64,000 nt of DNA from Kappaphycus alvarezii (lineage: Eukaryota > Rhodophyta > Florideophyceae > Gigartinales > Solieriaceae): the NCBI GenBank assembly GCA_002205965.3, contig NADL03000027.1:62001-126000 (forward strand). The letters run 5' to 3'. A model generated the notes under the pieces. That model made no database searches and had not been told where the DNA came from. It saw only the letters and a program-made list of their open reading frames with translations. Of this stretch, positions 59,073-64,000 are shown one piece after another; position 1 is the stretch's first letter, and the number at the start of each line of letters is the position of its first letter. Both the position numbers and the translations under genes were made by a program.

Positions 59073-59226
59073 TGTTGGTTCGTAGATCGATACCCTCTTT
59101 ACTTTCACTATGTTTGATTACGACGGCGTCCTTTTATACTATTTTGGTTGCCTTGCATTCTGTCTTGGTTTCTTTGATTAGAGCGATTTTGCTTCTCGTT
59201 TTGATTGCTTTCTTGGTTCCTTTGAC
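59073..59226 (-). repeat. Copia 3' LTR (left in window)
   Basis: Bases 59073-59179 align to 63566-63675 at roughly 90%, starting TGTTGGTT. The last part (GTCTTGGTTTCTTTGA) is followed by about 47 extra bases and a second version of the end (GCTTTCTTGGTTCCTTTGACA, to 59226). The terminal sequence thus appears twice in this LTR but once in the other. Confidence 0.7.
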
Positions 59227-59329
59227 ATTCCCGTGGGAAAAAGATGGAGCAAAATCGGGTTGGCCGTTGGGGTTCTGGGTGATGTTGGCGTGGAAGGGTG
59301 TGTATGGTCGGTGGCGGTGAGGTCGCATA

Positions 59330-60180
59330 TGTGGAGTTGGCTTCGGTGCCTGGCGATTTTGTTCTTGCCTAGGGCATTTTTGAACATGTCAGCAATGTTC
59401 TGAGCTGATGCGACATAATGCATGGTGACTGTATTGCGTTGCACGTGGTCTACCAAGTGGTGATAGGGTATGTCGATGAGTTTTCGTTTCTTCGTTGGTG
59501 CACTGTTCTTGGCTATTTGCATGGTGGCGGTGTTGTCTGTGAGTTCTTTGGATGCTTTTGTTGTTGCGAATGTGCAGTCTTGGAGTAGTCGGCGGAGCCA
59601 TTGTGTTTTTGGACGGCATCGGATGCTGCCATGTACTCTGATTCGCAGGTGGAGTTCGCAACAATATGCTGTTTGCTGCTCACCAGCTTATAGGTGATCC
59701 CCATGCGGTGTGGACAATGCCTACTCGTGACTTGCGGTTGGTGCTGTTTGCAATGTCGGCGTCCGTATATGTTGTGATGAGGTGGCCGATTGGCTTTAGT
59801 TGTGTGTTCTTGCGATACAGAACCCGTGGTTTTGTGTGGCGTTTAGGTACTGCATTAGCCAGCGGAGAAATTTGTAGTGCTGTGTTGTGGGTTTGTGCAT
59901 GTGTTCCGCGAGCTTGTTGACCCCGAATTGTATGTCGGGCCTGATGCGGTCTGTGAGGTACCTGAGATATCCTAGTATGGATTGGTACTGCTTGGTTTGC
60001 GGGGCTAGGGGAGTGGCTGTGTTTGCTTCGATCCATTGCAGTTCTCTGGTACGGGTGTTTCTCTTGGTTTGCTGTTTGTCATGCGTTTTGTGGAGGAGCG
60101 CCTTGATTACATGCGGTTGGGAGACGTGGCTGTGTCCGTGCTGCGTTCTGTTGATGTTCCACTTTAGGTAGGTAGTGGGA
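59330..60180 (-). pseudogene. Copia RNase H (59-63 kb element)
   Basis: The linker near 60080-59930 reads LGYLRYLTDRIRPDIQFG in one frame. The frame 60036-59680 has IGHLITTYTDADIANSTNRK (the Y-D-A-D first motif). The frame 59704-59513 reads MGITYKLVSSKQHIVANSTC and ESEYMAASDAV (the SS.Q..V..S..E.EY.A helix with Glu). The frame 59522-59389 then has RKLIDIPYHHLVDHVQRNTV and ASAQNIADMF, the copia end with ADMFTK changed. Order and residues are typical; two or three frameshifts interrupt. It finishes about 60 bases before the LTR. Confidence 0.75.
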
Positions 60181-60950
60181 TAGCCTAGATTCGATATTTG
60201 TATTTCTTGCCGAGGATAGTCAGCAGTTCTTGGATGTTTTCAGGTAGGGGGATATAGGTAGGAATTCGTCCATGCTTACTGCTATTAGGATGGGGCTCCG
60301 TTGTGGTTTGAGAACAGACAGGGGTCTGCTTGGCTCTGGTTGTATCCGTGCGCTTGAGGTGAGATACTAGGCCGGTGTGATATGTGTGCGCTGCAGGTGG
60401 TGTTACGTAGAGGTTCCGTAATAGTATTCCAGTGTGGTGCGGTGTCTTATTCGCCATTGAATCGTGGTTGCTCTTGGATATAAACCGGCTTGGAGTAGGT
60501 GTATGGTTCGTGGAGGTATGCTGCTGATATATCGAAGTGGCCAATTTTCCATCCATGGTGGGCGGCGATGGCGAGAGGAGGCGTACTGTTGTTTTTTCGG
60601 CCATGTGCGTTGTTGTGTTTTTTGGGTCATATTGGAGGTATGGTTGCATCTTGTCGCCGTGGACGGAGCAGCGAGCTTTTCGGTCTATGGTTAGGTTGGG
60701 AGAGTGCTTGTATCGGTACGTCATTTTTAGTGGGATGACTTTCGCTGAGCGAGGAACTTTGTTGTTATGGACCCACTTGAATGTTCTTCTCTGTCTAGTG
60801 TGTCCAGTTCCTTGTCGTGGGCTTCAGCCCATAACTGTGCATCCTTGTATTTGCGAGCCTGCGCTGTTGTCTGAGGTGGTTCTGGTAGGCGTTGTGGGTG
60901 GTCTGTAAAGCCACGGTGTGGTGCGCGTGGGGTCTTGTCTCGGGTCATAG
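60181..60950 (-). pseudogene. Copia reverse transcriptase (59-63 kb element)
   Basis: The approach frame 60948-60727 has QTTAQARKYKDAQLWAEAHD and KELDTLDRE (RT N-terminal linker, W..A...E...L). The frame 60724-60185 gives KARCSVHGDKMQPYLQYDPK and HMAEKTTVRLL. From there motif A is out of frame (an adjacent frame gives a DIS.AYL-like string). Near 60270 another frame gives SMDEFLPISPYLK where YVDDxL is expected, so the catalytic DD appears as DE. The frame then ends LLTILGKKYKYRI. Stops in every frame make it non-functional. Confidence 0.65.
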
Positions 60951-61010
60951 GGTCGAAAGTCCCTGGCGCGTGCTTGTATGTATTCGTCCGTTGCCGGTTC
61001 CATACACGGA

Positions 61011-61879
61011 TCAGGGAATCATGATGGGGTGCATGTATCGCACCATGACTGCTCTGGGTTCCAGCTTAGACTTTGGCTTGTGGATCGGGATGTGTCCGTA
61101 CTGTCCGAATGTGAAGAGGGCTGTGGTGGTCGGTTTGCATCTGTGCCATAGCTGGTAAGGGGATTTCCGGTGGCTGAGTGGCGTATGAGGTTGTATTTGT
61201 ACACAACGTCTTGCAGTGCTTTCCAAAATATCAGGGGCATGTTGGCTGCCGTGATGGCGGCCCGTACCGCGTTCAAGCGTGCGATTGATGCGTTCTGCTC
61301 TTGAGTTTTCCTGGGGCTGGTAGGGTGTTCCTTGTTTTGAGTTGTGTGCCCTGGTGCTTGTATAGGTCTTGCAGTTGTTGTGAGATGAGTTCTTTTGCTT
61401 GTCAACGCGTACTGTATGGGGGGTTGCCCATGGAATGTTTTGATCAGTGCCATGTGTATGGGTGTGAAGTGTTTGACTTGGTCTTTGGATCGGAGCATGT
61501 ATATGTTGAGGTATCTGCTTTCTGCATCCAAGAACGTGAGGAAATGGTGGTTGCCGTGTTTGGATGGTGGTTTTATGGGGCCGCATGTGTCCGAGCTGGC
61601 ATATGCTCCGACTTTGTTTTTTTGGTGTTTGGTTGGTGCGGTGCTTTGGTGAGTTTCGCGTGTCGGCACGGTATGCAGGATAGGGGGGTAGAGGTTGGCG
61701 GAGTTGCTTGGGTATGAGTGGCAGTGTTTGTGTTTGGCCATTTCTTGTATGGTGCGGGGATTGGCGTGGTTGAGAATCATGTGCCATTTGTGCAGTTCTT
61801 CGGTGAGTCTTGCGAGTGGTTTAGGTGGGAGCCGTGGGGGGTGTGATTCGTATCGGTTTGGGTGGGTGGGCACGCACAT
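61011..61879 (-). pseudogene. Copia integrase (59-63 kb element)
   Basis: The frame 61879-61019 (286 codons) reads LTEELHKWHMILNHANPRTI (pre-integrase H..L.H), KVGAYASSDTCGPIKPPSKH (catalytic D with CGPI), FLTFLDAESRYLNIYMLRSK (D-A-x-SRY strand), then IYRYNLIRHSATGNP-like C-terminal text (VYKYNLIRHSATGNP). The overlapping frame 61787-61011 carries REQNRS-like and YNL pieces and the end PIHKPKSKLEPRAVMVRYMH (integrase C-terminus, IGY-like). Catalytic Glu lies around QEQNASIAR. One or two frameshifts divide these. It is the best kept part of the element. Confidence 0.7.
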
Positions 61880-62354
61880 GTCTCGTGGGTGGGTTGGGGG
61901 TTGGGTGTTTTTGTTTGGTGGGCGTTGGCCTTGGTGTGTGAGGTGGGGTGGGGTGTGGGTTGGATAGTTGTGGTGCGCGGTTTCGTTTTACGTCCCATGA
62001 TTTCGGTTGTGCCTGCTAGCCTGCTTGTGGGGATGGAGGTGTTGTGTACCTGTTGCTACTACGTAGGCCTGGAGCTGTTTGACCATGGTGTTGGCTATTA
62101 GCTTGATGGTGTTGTCTTTTCGTGCAGGAGGAGGGCGATTGTTTCTGTGAAGAGAACAGGCCGTGGTACTTTGCTATGTCGTGGGACAGACAGTAGGTTG
62201 TGGCGAAGGGATGGGTTGGCCAGTGGGGAGACGCAGGCGCTTATTCGTTGTCGGCTTGATTTTATGATACCAGCGTGGGTGCATATGGATTTTGATTCCG
62301 TGGCGGTGGAGGTTGGGATTGGTGAGTACAGCTTGAACATTTCGTGTGTGGGGG
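61880..62354 (-). pseudogene. Probable copia protease region (59-63 kb element)
   Basis: By order, protease lies between the zinc knuckle (about 62.55 kb) and the pre-integrase domain (about 61.8 kb). The minus frame 62340-62098 contains SLRHNLLSVPRHSKVPRPVL, resembling the copia text LRHNLLSV.. that follows the protease. No intact DSG is seen. Composition is extreme (C/A-rich on minus). Confidence 0.35.
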
Positions 62355-63540
62355 TTACGATGTGGGTGAGTGTGACTCCGGATTCGGGTATGTACTTACA
62401 GTCTTGGTTGTCTTCGGGGGGACTTGGTTTGCCGAGATCATGGCTTGGAGTTTGTGCATCAGGGTGGTGTAGTCGGTGTCAGCTTTTTGGCTGCTGGTTG
62501 GGCCTTGCGTTTTTTCGGGTGTTGGGATCTCTGCATTGGTCGTCAGTGTGCCGTGTATTAGCGAATCGAGGGCATGTGATGTTGGCATGGCTTGAAGCGG
62601 TTGCGTTTCGTCTGGTTGGAGCTACGAGTGGAGTTGGGCTGCTTGAGGATTTCCACAAGGACCGCATTGGTGGTTCTGCTGTGTGCGTGGCTCCTGTGCA
62701 GGGCCGGCTTGGCCTTGCGTGTTGAGTCAGATTAGGCCTGTGAGCCTTTGGGCAAATTCATTTTGGGTCTTTCGGTTTGTTTCATACATGAGAAGTGCGA
62801 TCATGGATGTGGTTGGCTTATTCGGAGGCTTCTATCATGAATTCCACCGTTTGAGTGGATTGGATATGTCCGGATAGTGTGCGGTGAGCATTTCGGCGCG
62901 GATGCGTTCATGTGCGGCGAGGTAATCTGCGACTGTCATGTCCTCCGTGAACCGGGTTGCTTCTGCCGCTTGTCTTTAGCGTTGCGATGATCATGATCTT
63001 GCTTTGCGTCGATGTATTTTGTGACTGCTGTTATGAGTTGGTGTGGTGTCGGGTGGTTGCTGTGGGCGACGATGTCTGTGATCTCATAGGGGATGGAGTC
63101 GATGAGGGCGCCCACCAGTACGGCTTGTTTTGGTGAATTTTTGAGTGCTGCTGGATCGTTGGTGGCTCAGGATCTTGTGTCACTTGTTCCGTTGCGTCGA
63201 TTGAGGCGGCAGCTCCATGGATTGAGAGGACCATGGTGTGTAGTTTGCTTTGTTGAGTTGGGCTATCTTGGGAGTGGGTACTGTGTTCATTGTGGGTGTG
63301 GTGCTTGGCTCGTGTGGATGGTATGGCGGTTGAGTGTCGGATGCTTGGAGTCTCGTGAGTCTGAGAAGCTCTTGGGTGAGCTCGGTGAAGGGGGCGTTTG
63401 AGCCTGCGTGTTGCCCTGGTGGCTCTAGTGGACAGTGCTGGTGTGGGTATTGGTTGTTGCTTGTGGGGAGACGGCGGATCCAGTTCGGATGTTCAAGCCG
63501 TTGGCGGTCTTGCGATCGTGGAGTTGGTGTTCGGCAGTGG
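62355..63540 (-). pseudogene. Copia gag with damaged zinc knuckle (59-63 kb element)
   Basis: The frame 63602-63180 ends with TPKIAQLNKANYTPWSSQS, the copia Gag start (L.. .NY..W). The next frame (63234-63031) gives SIDATEQVTQDPEPPTIQQH; further text on minus (62.9-63.1 kb) reads ITDIVAHSNHPTPHQLIT in yet another frame. The frame 62667-62479 has HANITCPRFANTRHTDDQC, a C-x2-C-x4-H-x4-C knuckle with the second Cys changed to Phe. At least three frames are used. Confidence 0.6.
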
Positions 63541-63565
63541 GTTATGTGAAGCGTTTGCCCTAACC

Positions 63566-63675
63566 TGTTGGTTTGTAGATCGATACCCTCTTTACTTCTC
63601 ATTATTGTTTGATTACGACGGGCGTCCTTTTATACTATTTTGGTTGCCGGACAGTCTGTCTTGGTTTCTTTGACA
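63566..63675 (-). repeat. Copia 5' LTR (right in window)
   Basis: 110 bp, starts TGTTGGTTTGTAGATCG and ends TTTCTTTGACA in plus orientation, giving TGTCA...CCAACA on minus. An AT-rich TTTTATAC stretch lies in the middle. It aligns with 59073-59179. Confidence 0.85.
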
Positions 63676-63680
63676 ATTAC
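63676..63680. repeat. Target-site duplication ATTAC, right
   Basis: Copy of 59068-59072 directly after the LTR end. Confidence 0.8.
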
Positions 63681-64000
63681 GCTCCAGGGAGGTGGGATGT
63701 TCCCATCTTGACGCAATATTGATATTGCCTTCCCATAACTGAAACCTGTAGTGTGAGAGAACAATAGCACAGACAGATACTATACATGTCCAAAGCGTGC
63801 CGTTAGCTGATCATTCTCTCTAATACATTTCCAAGCGTCAACGATTCGTTCAACCAATACATAAGCTGCCTCAATAAACCATCCATTAACAAAACAAGTA
63901 TGCCGCACCTTGTACTGCAAGACACTTCACCTGAAGCCCTATTTTCATGTTACTTACGGCAGACCTGCACACCAAACGAGCGCGATGTTGGAACACATCT
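63681..64000 (-). pseudogene. N-terminal-side continuation of the piggyBac-like transposase
   Basis: The minus strand, from the window end, has SAVSNMKIGLQVKCLAVQGA in one frame and LMDGLLRQLMYWLNESLTL in the next. The first resembles the transposase line K....G.K...L.....GY. that precedes the second catalytic region in piggyBac-type proteins. It joins in orientation and order to the transposase text that begins at 59072, with the copia between them. The sequence is short and has stops, so the link is an inference. Confidence 0.3.

Larger units (their letters stand above)
59073..63675 (-). mobile_element. Full-length but defective Ty1/copia element with very short LTRs
   Basis: 4603 bp bounded by TG...CA direct repeats of about 110 bp and flanked by the 5-bp duplication ATTAC. 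Internal order on minus is gag with CCHC, a poorly readable protease, integrase, RT, RNase H: the copia order. All parts contain frameshifts or stops. Because gag-pol text is G-poor on minus, the plus strand shows several long but meaningless frames. The element sits inside a piggyBac-like transposase gene. Confidence 0.85.

Noticed and set aside
62147-62725. Plus-strand frame of 192 codons, and others at 61301-61717, 58862-59320 and 60537-60908
   Set aside because: They lie opposite copia gag, integrase, RT and transposase text on minus and consist of Cys/Trp/Val/Gly-rich strings caused by the strand bias; no motif.
1-64000. tRNA, rRNA or organelle genes
   Set aside because: I looked for the usual conserved loops and blocks and saw none I could support by eye.

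Overview
This is a eukaryotic nuclear window, almost entirely a graveyard of transposable elements. Nothing bacterial is visible: no operons, no ribosome-binding sites and no dense long reading frames. I recognise only one likely host gene, a CCT-domain protein (29865-30776, minus). CCT domains of this form are typical of plants and algae. With so many Ty1/copia lineages and a DIRS-like element, a TE-rich alga is a reasonable guess and a red alga is possible, but the sequence does not prove it.

Layout. 1-2.3 kb: minus-strand fragments of a non-LTR retrotransposon C-terminal domain (CCHC plus endonuclease-like). 2.3-7.9 kb: mostly AT-rich DNA without recognisable genes, plus one unidentified broken gene (6.4-7.2 kb). 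7.9-9.9 kb: a decayed copia pol on minus. 11.5-19.6 kb: a decayed copia on plus in the order gag, protease, integrase, RT (with a 179-bp tandem duplication), RNase H, flanked by a pair of similar TATA-containing segments. 22.2-24.9 kb: GC-rich non-LTR retrotransposon remnants on plus. 24.9-25.4 kb: a small inverted-repeat (MITE-like) element. 25.6-26.5 kb: the same non-LTR domain on minus. 29.9-30.8 kb: the CCT gene. 28.5-33.3 kb: many copies of a TACTGTAC/GTACAGTAC motif.

33.6-38.85 kb: a DIRS-order (PAT/Ngaro-like) tyrosine-recombinase retrotransposon on minus with split direct repeats. It abuts the 3' LTR of a copia element on minus (38.86-44.2 kb). 45.7-47.7 kb: another decayed copia on minus. 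47.7-49.3 kb: a Ty3/gypsy-like remnant on plus. 49.3-56.3 kb: poorly coding DNA with one unidentified broken gene. 56.4-64 kb: a broken piggyBac-like transposase on minus, split by a copia element (59073-63675). That copia has about 110-bp LTRs, TG...CA ends and a 5-bp ATTAC target-site duplication.

No element looks autonomous now: all have frameshifts, stops or lost catalytic residues. The best structures are the nested insertions (a DIRS-like element at a copia LTR; copia inside a DNA transposon) and the split direct repeats.
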